Shown here: in pieces, positions 38,111-49,385 of the stretch
Layout: each line of letters starts with the position of its first letter
Numbering within the stretch: the first letter of the stretch is position 1
Program-made: the position numbers and the translations under genes
The notes under the pieces: model-generated
Seen by the model: the letters and a program-made list of their open reading frames with translations, nothing else
Database searches by the model: none
What the model was told of the DNA's origin: nothing
Source of the DNA: Halichondria panicea
Lineage: Eukaryota > Porifera > Demospongiae > Suberitida > Halichondriidae
Direction: 5' to 3'
DNA length: 64,000 nucleotides
Assembly (NCBI RefSeq): GCF_963675165.1
Contig: NC_087377.1
Span: forward strand, 1-64,000

Positions 38111-41100
38111 CAATAATTCACAACAGCTGCATTGTAACCCTTGTTTTGTGTTTTTTATGCGAGTGCAGCATGAGCTTTTTGCGCTGTACTCCCCCCTTGC
38201 ATGTGTGACTGTGTTTTGTAGTTTGTGCTTTTTGCGCTGTACTTCCCTCTTGCATGCATGTGTGACTGTGTTTTGTAGTTTGTGCTTTTTGCGCTGTACT
38301 CCCCTCTTGCATGTGTGACTGTGTTTTGTAGTTTGCTTTTTTATGCGCTGTACTCCCCCCTTGCATATGTGACTGTGTTTTGTAGTTTGCTTTTTTATGC
38401 GCTGTACTCCCCCCTTGCATGTGTGACTGTGTTTAGTCACTAGCAATAGTTTTATGCTCCCATGAGTGGGTTCAATTCACTAGCAATAGTTTTACGTTCC
38501 CTTGAGTGGGTTCAATTCACCAGCAATAGTTTTGCGTTCGTGAGTGGGTTCATTTCACTAGCAATAGTTTTGCGTTCCCGTGAGTGGGTTCAATTCACTA
38601 GCAATAGTTTTTCGTTCCCGTGAGTGGTTCAATTCACTAGCAATAGTTTTGCGTTCCCGTGAGTGGTTCAATTCACTAGCAATAGTTTTTCGTTCCCGTG
38701 AGTGGTTCAATTCACTAGCAATAGTTTTGCGTTCCCGTGAGTGGGTTCAATTCACTAGCAATAGTTTTACGTTCCCATGAGTGGAGGTTCAATAATTCAC
38801 AACAGCTGCATTAAATGTAACCCTTGTTTTGTGTTTTTTATGCGAGTGCAGCATGAGCTTTTTGCGCTGTACTCCCCCCTTGCATGTGTGACTGTGTTTT
38901 GTAGTTTGTGCATTTTGCGCTGTACTCCCCCCTTGCATGTGTGACTGTGTTTTGTAGTTTGCTTTTTTATGCGCTGTACTCCCCCCTTGCATGTGTGACT
39001 GTGTTTAGTCACTAGCAATAGTTTTATGTTCCCATGAGTGGGTTCAATTCACCAGCAATAGTTTTGTGTTCGTGAGTGGGTTCAATTCCCCAGCAATAGT
39101 TTTGCGTTCCCGTAAGTGGGTTCAATTCACTAGCAATAGTTTTGCGTTCCCGTGAGTGGGTTCAATTCACTAGCAATAGTTTTTCGTTCCCGTGAGTGGT
39201 TCAATTCACTAGCAATAGTTTTGCGTTCCCGTGAGTGGTTCAATTCACTAGCAATAGTTTTATGTTCCCGTGAGTGGGTTCAATTCGCTAGCAATAGTTT
39301 TACGTTCCTGTGAGTGGGTTCAATTCACTAGCAATAGTTTTGCGTTTGTGAGTGGGTTCAATTCCCCAGCAATAGTTTTTCGTTCCCGTGAGTGGTTCAA
39401 TTCACTAGCAATAGTTTTGCGTTCCCGTGAGTGGTTCAATTCACTAGCAATAGTTTTATGTTCCCGTGAGTGGGTTCAATTCGCTAGCAATAGTTTTACG
39501 TTCCCTTGAGTGGGTTCAATTCACCAGCAATAGTTTTGCGTTTGTGAGTGGGTTCAATTCACTAGCAATAGTTTTGCGTTCCCGTGAGTGGGTTCAATTC
39601 ACTAGCAATAGTTTTTCGTTCCCGTGAGTGGTTCAATTCACTAGCAATAGTTTTGCGTTCCCGTGAGTGGTTCAATTCACTAGCAATAGTTTTGCGTTCC
39701 CGTGAGTGGGTTCAATTCACTAGCAATAGTTTTACGTTCCCATGAGTGGAGGTTCAATAATTCACAACAGCTGCATTAAATGTAACCCTTGTTTTGTGTT
39801 TTTTATGCGAGTGCAGCATGAGCTTTTTGCGCTGTACTCCCCCCTTGCATGTGTGACTGTGTTTTGTAGTTTGTGCATTTTGCGCTGTACTCCCCCCTTG
39901 CATGTGTGACTGTGTTTTGTAGTTTGCTTTTTTATGCGCTGTACTCCCCCCTTGCATGTGTGACTGTGTTTAGTCACTAGCAATAGTTTTATGTTCCCAT
40001 GAGTGGGTTCAATTCACCAGCAATAGTTTTGTGTTCGTGAGTGGGTTCAATTCCCCAGCAATAGTTTTGCGTTCCCGTAAGTGGGTTCAATTCACTAGCA
40101 ATAGTTTTGCGTTCCCGTGAGTGGGTTCAATTCACTAGCAATAGTTTTTCGTTCCCGTGAGTGGTTCAATTCACTAGCAATAGTTTTGCGTTCCCGTGAG
40201 TGGTTCAATTCACTAGCAATAGTTTTATGTTCCCGTGAGTGGGTTCAATTCGCTAGCAATAGTTTTACGTTCCTGTGAGTGGGTTCAATTCACTAGCAAT
40301 AGTTTTGCGTTTGTGAGTGGGTTCAATTCCCCAGCAATAGTTTTTCGTTCCCGTGAGTGGTTCAATTCACTAGCAATAGTTTTGCGTTCCCGTGAGTGGT
40401 TCAATTCACTAGCAATAGTTTTATGTTCCCGTGAGTGGGTTCAATTCGCTAGCAATAGTTTTACGTTCCCTTGAGTGGGTTCAATTCACCAGCAATAGTT
40501 TTGCGTTTGTGAGTGGGTTCAATTCACTAGCAATAGTTTTGCGTTCCCGTGAGTGGGTTCAATTCACTAGCAATAGTTTTTCGTTCCCGTGAGTGGTTCA
40601 ATTCACTAGCAATAGTTTTGCGTTCTCGTGAGTGGGTTCAATTCACTAGCAATAGTTTTGCGTTCCCGTGAGTGGGTTCAATTCACTGACAATAGTTTTG
40701 GTTTTTGCGCTGTACTCCCCCCTTGCATGTGTGACTGTGTTTTGTAGTTTGTGCTTTTTGCGCTGTACCCCCCCCTTGCATGTGTGACTGTGTTTTGTAG
40801 TTTGTGCTTTTTGCGCTGTTCTCCCCCCTTGCATGTGTGACTGTGTTTTGTAGTTTGTGCTTTTTGCGCTGTACTCCCCCCTTGCATGTGTGACTGTGTT
40901 TTGTAGTTTGTGTTTTTTGCGCTGTACTCCCCTCTTGCATGCATGTGTGACTGTGTTTTGTAGTTTGTGCTTTTTGCGCTGTACTCCTCCCTTGCATGTG
41001 TGACTGTGTTTTGTAGTTTGTGTTTTTTGCGCTGTACTCCCCTCTTGCATGCATGTGTGACTGTGTTTTGTAGTTTGTGCTTTTTGCGCTGTACTCCCCT

Positions 41101-43045
41101 CTTGCATGCATGTGTGACTGTGTTTTGTAGTTTGTGCTTTTTGCGCTGTACTCCTCCCTTGCATGTGTGACTGTGTTTTGTAGTTTGTGTTTTTTGCGCT
41201 GTACTCCCCCCTTGCATGTGTGACTGTGTTTTGTAGTTTTTCCTTTTTGCGCTGTACTCCCCCCTTGCATGTGTGACTGTGTTTTGTAGTTTGTGTGCTT
41301 TTTGCGCTGTACTCCCCCCTTGCATGTGTGACGGTGTTTAGTCACTAGCAATAGTTTTACGTTCCCGTGAGTGGGTTTTAATTCACTAGCAATAGTTTTG
41401 CGTTCCTGTGAGTGGGTTCAATTCACTAGCAATAGTTTTATGTTCCCGTGAGTGGGTTTTAATTCACTAGCAATAGTTGTGCGTTCCCGTGAGTGGGTTC
41501 AATTCACTAGCAATAGTTTTGCGTTCCCGTGAGTGGGTTCAATTCACTAGCAATAGTTTTACGTTCCCGTGAGTGGGTTTTAATTCACTAGCAATAGTTG
41601 TGCGTTCCCGTGAGTGGGTTCAATTCACTAGCAATAGTTTTGCGTTCCCGGTTCAATTCACTAGCAATAGTTTTGTGTTCCCGTGAGTGGTTCAATTCAC
41701 TAGCAATAGTTTTGCGTTCTCGTGAGTGGGTTCAATTCACTAGCAATAGTTTTGCGTTCCCGTGAGTGGGTTCAATTCACTGACAATAGTTTTGGTTTTT
41801 GCGCTGTACTCCCCCCTTGCATGTGTGACTGTGTTTTGTAGTTTGTGCTTTTTGCGCTGTACCCCCCCCTTGCATGTGTGACTGTGTTTTGTAGTTTGTG
41901 CTTTTTGCGCTGTTCTCCCCCCTTGCATGTGTGACTGTGTTTTGTAGTTTGTGCTTTTTGCGCTGTACTCCCCCCTTGCATGTGTGACTGTGTTTTGTAG
42001 TTTGTGTTTTTTGCGCTGTACTCCCCTCTTGCATGCATGTGTGACTGTGTTTTGTAGTTTGTGCTTTTTGCGCTGTACTCCTCCCTTGCATGTGTGACTG
42101 TGTTTTGTAGTTTGTGTTTTTTGCGCTGTACTCCCCTCTTGCATGCATGTGTGACTGTGTTTTGTAGTTTGTGCTTTTTGCGCTGTACTCCCCTCTTGCA
42201 TGCATGTGTGACTGTGTTTTGTAGTTTGTGCTTTTTGCGCTGTACTCCTCCCTTGCATGTGTGACTGTGTTTTGTAGTTTGTGTTTTTTGCGCTGTACTC
42301 CCCCCTTGCATGTGTGACTGTGTTTTGTAGTTTTTCCTTTTTGCGCTGTACTCCCCCCTTGCATGTGTGACTGTGTTTTGTAGTTTGTGTGCTTTTTGCG
42401 CTGTACTCCCCCCTTGCATGTGTGACGGTGTTTAGTCACTAGCAATAGTTTTACGTTCCCGTGAGTGGGTTTTAATTCACTAGCAATAGTTTTGCGTTCC
42501 TGTGAGTGGGTTCAATTCACTAGCAATAGTTTTATGTTCCCGTGAGTGGGTTTTAATTCACTAGCAATAGTTGTGCGTTCCCGTGAGTGGGTTCAATTCA
42601 CTAGCAATAGTTTTGCGTTCCCGTGAGTGGGTTCAATTCACTAGCAATAGTTTTACGTTCCCGTGAGTGGGTTTTAATTCACTAGCAATAGTTGTGCGTT
42701 CCCGTGAGTGGGTTCAATTCACTAGCAATAGTTTTGCGTTCCCGGTTCAATTCACTAGCAATAGTTTTGTGTTCCCATGAGTGGAGGTTCAATAATTCAC
42801 AACAGCTGCATTGTACCCCCTTGTTTTGTGTTTTTTATGCGAGTGCGCTGAATGCGCCAGCGAAAGTCTTAGGCTCTCTCTCGCGAGTTGGCTGAATGCG
42901 CTAGCGAACATCTTAGGCTCTCGCGAGTTGGCTAAATGCACCACAAAAATGACCCGCTATACGGTAGTTGGAATAGTTAGTGTTTTTTATGCGCTGTACT
43001 CCCCCCTTGCATGTGTGACGGTGTTTTGGGTTAGTTAGTGTTCAC
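38110..43045. repeat. 5-kb array of interleaved 40-bp and 53-bp minisatellites with higher-order duplication
   Basis: Two unrelated units alternate in blocks. One is a 39-40-bp unit with GGTTCAATTCACTAGCAATA. The other is a 53-bp unit with TTTTTGCGCTGTACTCCCCC and TGACTGTGTTTTGTAGTTT. Blocks are themselves duplicated: about 38790-39753 recurs 965 bp later as an almost exact copy, and about 40640-41735 recurs 1094 bp later. The 53-bp blocks leave long minus-strand frames open in all three phases; these are repeat artefacts. The end (42840-43040) is diverged. Confidence 0.95.
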
Positions 43046-43072
43046 TTCTCTATAATTACATACATGCATTAA

Positions 43073-43971
43073 CCCTTTCCCGGCTTTAATTAAAAAAACA
43101 AAATACAGAATAAATACATATTTTTCTTTAAAAATAAATATCTCATGAACAATGCATTGAAATCACTTGCAACTATTTCCTACAGGTAGCCCAGATCCTG
43201 GGGGTACCATGACATCATCATCGTTACCTAGCAACTGACCACCCCCCACTAATTAACGATTTTTCACACATTTCACAATTATGAACATAAAGAATATTGT
43301 ATGAAGGCATGAAGTAACTAAAAACAGTAAGTAAGTGTTCTCAATGTTCTCACGGTGACATGGTTCAATCAGGATCAGCAGAAACTTCTCTGCGAGGTCG
43401 TATCGGCAGACGCTCTTTTCCCGGGAAATGTTTTCTTCACCTACACACAAGTTTACAAGTTCAATGGTGGCTCATGATGTCCACTTGTGTACTAACTAGA
43501 CTAAGCATACCATACTGAAGCTATCCAGACTACATATGATACTCCATAGTTACTTACAAGGTCCAGGACTTTGGTTCATGCTCAGGAGCTTCTTCCTCCG
43601 GCTCTTCAGGCTCTATGTTTATAGCTTGACCTCTGAAAAGTAGTTTCCTCTCTTGGTATGATCCCAGTCACTGTCCTCTTACTCAACAAGGCCATAATCA
43701 TCGTTATTCTCACTGTCTAGCTGCCCTAGAACCTCGCTGAGGTTGTACTACCAAGATCTTGTAGCCATTATCAAACGGTCACTTTTCTTTCGACAGTACT
43801 GCACAAAGCGTACCTCAAGGCAAGATATTAAAGATACCATGTGAAAGAGCAGCCCAATGCGCATGTGCTGGTACCTACAGTGTGTGCATAGCTCCAACAC
43901 AGTGCCCACAACAATTTTTTGAAAATTATCACTACCGCTGCCGTCATATGACGGCTAAAGCCGGGAAAGGG
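43073..43971. mobile_element. Non-autonomous piggyBac-like element (899 bp)
   Basis: Perfect 16-bp inverted termini, CCCTTTCCCGGCTTTA (43073-43088) and TAAAGCCGGGAAAGGG (43956-43971), are flanked on both sides by TTAA (43069-43072 and 43972-43975), the piggyBac target site. The palindrome CCGTCATATGACGG lies just inside the right end. Read on the minus strand, 43560-43780 shows a stop-interrupted acidic, Ser/Asp-rich stretch that could be a relic of a transposase N-terminus. No intact transposase is present. Confidence 0.82.
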
Positions 43972-43975
43972 TTAA

Positions 43976-44640
43976 TTTGGGTGACAATTTGTGGGACATT
44001 ATGATCATTGACGTGTGCAATAAATGATGTATATATACTGTGTGTGTGTGCAGGACTGAACACCAGCCCCCGGCATGTATCATGAGGGACGCTGTACAGA
44101 GATGTTAGGGCAAGTTCCTTTAATTAGATCCAGATATTGTAATTATTTCATTCTTCCAGGTTGTTGGTGGCTAAACGTGCTTATAGTTACCATGGAGATG
44201 GAGATGGTAATTGACTGAAGTCATGTACCTATACCTCTCGATAGAAGGAAACAAGGATTTGTCAATAATTATAGTACTGTGATAAATAAATGTTTTGCCA
44301 ACTTTGATTCTCTAAGATCATAATGAGACATTATAATTGTTATTCTTGCCCGTTGCTATGTGGTTGCTAAGGTATACAATGGTTTATAACTGTGATACAG
44401 AACCTGCTTTTACATAATGATTGGGAATCATAATTATACAGATCCCTGTGGTTAGGGAAAATGTTAATACAGATGTACAATGGATGTTTTTCACGTGTTT
44501 AATAATATTTAACATGATTGTGTGATAAGGAAAATAAACAAAGAAAATTATTAAGCATGACTTAAGCATGGGGGAGGAGCTGGATGTATGGAAGTGCTGG
44601 GATTCTAGCTTTGGCTTCTTCCTAAAGTTCCTTTCGCTTT
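43976..44640. other. Intergenic region
   Basis: AT-rich, with several ATAATTAT motifs and short unrelated open frames. No gene or RNA was recognised. Confidence 0.4.
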
Positions 44641-44642
44641 GT

Positions 44643-45270
44643 TCAAGAGTAGTATAGGAGCCGCTCGTTTGCTGGGCTTGTTTGCTGCAAATTATAGCTT
44701 ATAGGTGTCTTCCCTTTCGCTTTGTGAGAGTAGTACAAGCCGCTCGTTTCTTGGGAAGTGTGCTGGGCTTGTTTGCTGCAAAACTGGGGGAGGAGCTGGA
44801 TGTTTCCGTTTGTGGGTGGAGCTTTTTGTAGGAGGGGTTGGTCTTGCCAAGGAAGTTGGGGGTGTTGGGGTTTATTCCAGTGTCGAAGCAGCCCACACGG
44901 TAGCTGGTAAAGGGTTTTTGGAGGATAAGGTTTTTTCTTTGTTATTTCGGGTTTCCAGTACATAAAAAGACAACCAACGGTCCAATTCTTTGGCAGTGCC
45001 AGATGTTAGGAGCGCTTCAGGTACTGGAACAGTTGGAAAACGCAAATTCCGCTGCTTTATCCAGTCTAAAAAGTTGCGAACAGCCCAAGTAGTAGAGTAA
45101 TTTGTGTTTTTTGGTGCTTGTTTTTCTGTGTAGCTGTCTAGGTCTTCTTCAGTGGCAGTTTTAAATCGAGATTCAAGTTGAAGTTTTTGTTTCTATGTCA
45201 AAGGACCTGTCAAAGGACCCTCTTCGTCAGAGAACCACCCTTCAGGGGCAACATTAAGTTTAAGGTCCAT
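44643..45270 (-). pseudogene. Crypton / DUF3504-type recombinase-like fragment, broken
   Basis: Read from ATG 45270 on the minus strand, the sequence shows NTNYSTTWAVRNFLDWIKQR, then a region ending LDRWLSFYVLETR. After a frame change in an A-rich tract near 44937 it continues YPPKTLYQLPCGLLRHWN. These are hallmarks of the DUF3504 / KIAA1958-type domain derived from Crypton tyrosine-recombinase transposons. The N-terminal part has an in-frame TAG near 45194, and the catalytic C-terminal part is missing. A short direct repeat (CCGCTCGTTT, GGGCTTGTTTGCTGCAAA) at about 44660-44790 marks a local duplication. It is a dead transposon copy or a domesticated-gene remnant. Confidence 0.65.
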
Positions 45271-45390
45271 TGAGTAGCCTACACCTAGTCTAGTAGAACT
45301 AATTCTCTACTCTACTTGTTCTTTGTATGGCTAATAGCTACATGTAATAATAAATTCAAAATTGCTGTCAATAGCAACATGCAAGAAAAC

Positions 45391-45482
45391 AGTTATTGAC
45401 CAATCACACGGTTTGTATGGATATACAGTGCATTCAAACCTCGCACTGTATATTCCATACAAACCTTGTGATTAGTCTATAA
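45391..45482. mobile_element. Long inverted repeat (hairpin)
   Basis: AATCACACGGTTTGTATGG and ATATACAGTGC (45402-45431) are mirrored by GCACTGTATATTCC and ATACAAACCTTGTGATT (45443-45473). Weaker complementarity extends outward to about 45391 and 45482. The loop is about 11 bp. Probably a MITE. Confidence 0.65.
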
Positions 45483-45863
45483 CTATAACTTAGTACACAA
45501 CTATATACTATTCTTACAAAACATTAAAATAATTATAATGTTACGTTGTTTCATATTAATTATAAATTATAGACCAAGGAACAAGTACAGCAGCCATTCA
45601 GTGTTAGGTAGTGCCAGACCATCAAACCATCACCTTGTCCATCCATACATACACAACCATCAACCTACACAGAGAGCATGAGAGACTTGTCACACAACAT
45701 AGCTAGCTACTTATCTGTGTGTATGCTGTTACAGTGGCTCCTCCACAACCATCAATTCAATCTATACTCCATGCAATTCAACAGCATAGACCAGCTTCTC
45801 CCCTTTTATCCATTATCGTGCAGAAACTTGACGACCTTTTCAGCTAGCTATCATGCTATAGCC

Positions 45864-45931
45864 TAGCCTCGGTCCCAGGCCGAGGCGACCTAGCGTTCAA
45901 TTGGAGACGGATCGGCCTGGGATCGAGGCTA
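45864..45931. mobile_element. 68-bp MITE, TAGCCTCGRTCCCAGGCCG termini
   Basis: Left end TAGCCTCGGTCCCAGGCCG and right end CGGCCTGGGATCGAGGCTA are inverted repeats with one mismatch, around a 30-bp centre. Related termini occur at 31409-31534, near 4563-4604, and as a single end at 62659-62677, so this is a dispersed family. Confidence 0.7.
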
Positions 45932-46167
45932 GCTATCATGCATGCTGCCATTAATGTACAAAATCAACCTGAACATATAACTACTTAGAAACTGCCATGG
46001 CAAATGCTTTTATATAATTATAACGCATGATGGACTGGATTATTATTATTATGCAAAAATCTTAGCAAGAGTGGGAACCAGCAAAACAAAGCATAAAAAT
46101 TAATTAGTTGTTTCTGATCAATAAAAGATGTACGAGTCACTATCATGATATGGAGTCAGTGGAGGTG

Positions 46168-46355
46168 TTACTGTGAAGCTAGCTTGGTTAGTTTAGACTC
46201 CATCTGTTGGGCAATGTCTCCACGACTAATGACAGGAGACTTGAGTGCATGGATGAGTGCTTCTAGTGTGGGGGCGGGGGTGGATCCTGTCAACCATTGC
46301 TCCAGTAGTTTAGTGAAACACACACCAGACTCGTTCTGATAGTCTCTCTTGATGG

Positions 46356-46393
<38 letters not shown>

Positions 46394-47994
46394 TGTGTGT
46401 GTGGGTGTGTGTGTGTGGGTGTGTGTGTGTGTGGGTGGGTGGGTGTACATGTGAACTACTAATTTCACTACTACAGCTATAGAGTCACTGACACCACAGG
46501 CACACAGAGGATTATAGGAATGAGGATAATTATTGCTATAGGCTAATAATAATAAATGGGTTTGCACATGCAGGCTAATTATGACAATGAGTCAGTACTG
46601 CTTGCTGGCACATTCCTTAACTGATGATGCCTGACTGTATGAGCACAGGGCTATTAGTACACAGTCATCTACTGCTATACAGTGTTCAGTACACACACAG
46701 CAGAGCACTCACATCTAGTGTCCCCTCATTGACACCCAACTGCTCTCCCAGAGGACGCCATGTCCCCCTCACCTCCCAGGCAGCTGTCCTCACTACCCTC
46801 AAATGATGATCCACACTCAGTCCCTCTGGAAGGAACACACAATCATGACAACAACATAACACTGTCATTATTCCTAAGCAATGCCTATACTCATTACTGA
46901 AGGACACTCTGTATTGTACTGATAAGATCAGCTACATCATTATTCACTGCTGTTAATTAAATCAAGATTAATGTGCTTACCATCGTGAGTGAGAGGACAA
47001 ATATCAGGAGAGATGTCGCTGGTAGCTTTTGTCTGTAAAGAGAAATCAAATATTAGTTACTTGTGTTTATATAACGTATAATTATAGAACATGTTCTGTA
47101 AAGACTTGTAATATAGTTGCCAACCTTAATGGTTGTTGCAATGTCCCCACGAGCAATGGCGGGAGACTCTAGTGCTCTAACAAGGGCAGACCAGGAGGGG
47201 GGAGGAGAGGAGCACTTCACCCAGTGTGTCAGCATGGCCTCAAAGCACGGCTCAACCCAGCGATAGTCCTTCTCAAGACTCTGTATCAGTACACACAGTG
47301 AAACACAGTATTAAATACTTAGTAAGAGCTCAACATTACGTTGCTATAGTAACCTGTTAAATAGGTTGGTACTTCATACAAGACCACACCAAATATGCAG
47401 AGTCAGCATTGCTAGAGATACCTCATTTTCTAAGAATTGAAACGCTCACTATTCAACCATTAAATAACAGTAGCAGTCAATTAAATAGTGCACACACATA
47501 ATTAGAATGAAGGGACTACACTGGGAGAATATACTCAAGGTGGTGGAGGTAGTCATTGTTAAGGTCTCACCTTCCTAGTTGCATAGTCAATGTCCAGTTC
47601 TATAGCCAGGCTGTACCAGTCAGAGCGTATCTCTTTGATCACTTCCTTCACATCTGCAAACAGCTCATCAGTTTCAGAGCTGGAGGTGTCCTCTGTAACA
47701 ATTCAAATATAATCACACATTGTACAGTACATGCACACGTAACAATGTACACACAATCTGCACACATGCTCTGACATTATTCTCACCAACACTCTCTTTG
47801 AGGCAGTGGTACACGGTGAAGAAAGGCTTCTGGTTCTTGGAGATCTCACAACTGATAAAGCCCTTGAAGTGATCCTTTGATGAGGCCTTGAATTCCAATT
47901 TGTGTTCAACCTCATCAATTTCAGGACTTCTCTTGCTCCACTCGAAGGTGAGGTTCTTGTCCTTCAACTCTCGCTTAGAGGCAAAGGGCAGAGC
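46168..47994 (-). CDS. Protein with two death-domain-like modules (5' end uncertain)
   Basis: Six minus-strand exons with matching phases: 47787-47994, 47571-47692, 47125-47280, 46981-47032, 46713-46825, 46168-46356; the stop is at 46168-46170. They encode about 279 residues without a visible start codon. The first exon gives a beta-rich stretch (LTFEWSKRSPEIDEVEHKL, then FKGFISCEI and FTVYHCL) that I cannot name. Two similar modules follow: DWYSLAIELDI ... AMLTHWVKCSS ... WSALVRALESP, and TWRPLGEQLGV ... KLLEQWLTGST ... EALIHALKSP. The W, LL..W and L..AL pattern with a final short helix is that of death-fold domains. Death domains mediate adaptor contacts in apoptosis or innate signalling. 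Each module is split by an intron at the same place, which suggests internal duplication. The gene may begin further right. Confidence 0.6.
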
Positions 47995-48126
47995 CTTATA
48001 ATGACCTCATCTGAAGAAAGGTCAACTGATATAAAGACCAGGTACTAAAATTAATGAACAGTTTGTGTACAGCCAAAATATTGCTCCCCTAATGTGTATG
48101 TTATAAAGAGATTCCACTGTACTGAC

Positions 48127-48277
48127 CTTGAGGTCACGATGTATGGTGGGTTTTGTCCGATGGTGTAGCCTAGCAACGGCCTTAGCAACGTCAGAGAGAA
48201 GATATGCAACACTTCACGTTGTCTCAGTCGAGTGCCCGCTGATAATCGCTGATTCAGCAAATCTATCACCGAAGTAC
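48127..48277 (-). pseudogene. Isolated AAK1/BMP2K-type kinase exon with a 2-bp frame break
   Basis: The minus strand first reads DLLNQRLSAGTRLRQREV then LHIFS. After a shift of frame it reads DVAKAVARLHHRTKPTIHRD then LK up to the donor AAG|GTCAGT. Together these match the catalytic-loop exon of the NAK kinases (human AAK1 has NLMNQRL ... IFCDTCEAVARLH ... HRDLK). The break lies in AGAGAG at 48193-48198; two bases fewer would restore continuity. Flanking acceptor and donor are intact, but no neighbouring kinase exon was found. A mini-exon candidate at 48783-48822 (MVASLQRELDNAR) matches its phase. It is a duplicated fragment, or an assembly length error in a real exon. Confidence 0.72.
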
Positions 48278-49385
48278 CTATTTATACAGGAAGAAAACTT
48301 CAGTAATATTATTATTATTAGCTACAATAAGTGTTAGGCCATGCAAAGTCAATTTGTAGTTTCTCAGGCCCTCGCGCTTGGAAATTGGCAGCTTTATAAA
48401 AAAAAACTTAAATATCACGTGACCTCAAATTAAAGGCACTAAAAGAAAAGATAAATTTGTATGGTTTTTGGTCAAGAATATAATTATGACTAAAATTAAT
48501 TAGTAAAAATTATGCACTTCCGCTTATTGAGGAAGTTAGGGGTGTGTTTTCAATTAAAATGCTATGAATATCATTATTATTTACCATCAATCCCCTTGCT
48601 ATTTTAGGAATAATACCCTGAGAAACTACAAATTGACTCTTTGCTTGGCCTTAGTGATTCTCACTATATACTAGATGACAGAATGTCAACACTTGATTAG
48701 AGGGAGTGGGAATCACTACTAAGCTGATTGAAACATGTCAACAATCTGAAAGGATTTAATATTCCTAAGCAAACCTACTCACCCCTAGCATTGTCCAGCT
48801 CCCTCTGCAGACTAGCCACCATATCTACTAATACTGGACTGCGTGCTCCTCCAGCTCATGCCTGCAGACACTCACTCTAGCATCTAGCTCTAGCTAGCTA
48901 GCTCTGATCATGAGGAGGCCATGTGGTTAACAAGAAGCTGCAACTGAAGTGATCCTGTACCCAACAACAATGGTAAAGAGTCACTAAACTAGAAAGCTGG
49001 AAATGAAATTTTATAAAAATAGAAGGTGGTATAATCAAACACAGAACACAGAGCATTATAATAGTCAGTACTTATAGTCAACACAGAGTTAGTTCTTTAC
49101 TTGACATTCTTGCATGCTTCTTTACTTGACATCTTTATTCGTCCCTTTCAAGCAACTCCAGTATCTGCATGAAAGCATGAGCACAGCACAATAAACTAGA
49201 GCCTTATAAGCAAAACATTGTGTGCAATGAAAATAGGAATCAGTAATAATTATTTGTATGAAAACATGAGTGCATGATACATGATTTAGGAGCCCTCAGG
49301 GCTAGTAGAACCCTCAAGTACTTAGAATGCTGTATACTATTATTGCATGGCACTACTGACGAGCAAGCTCACAAAGGTATAATGG
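48278..49385. other. Gap between the two death-domain genes
   Basis: Mostly AT-rich unique sequence. An inverted pair, CCAATTTGTAGTTTCTCAGG-like at about 48345-48366 and CTGAGAAACTACAAATTGAC at about 48619-48638, brackets about 250 bp and may be a small transposon. A minus-strand AATAAA (TTTATT at about 49136) could terminate the 49386-61089 gene. No other gene was seen. Confidence 0.45.

Noticed and set aside
40646-42445. Long minus-strand frames of 172 to 222 codons (GGSTAQK-type repeats)
   Set aside because: All three frames are open with the same shifted peptide because the unit is 53 bp. I report this as a repeat property, not as genes.
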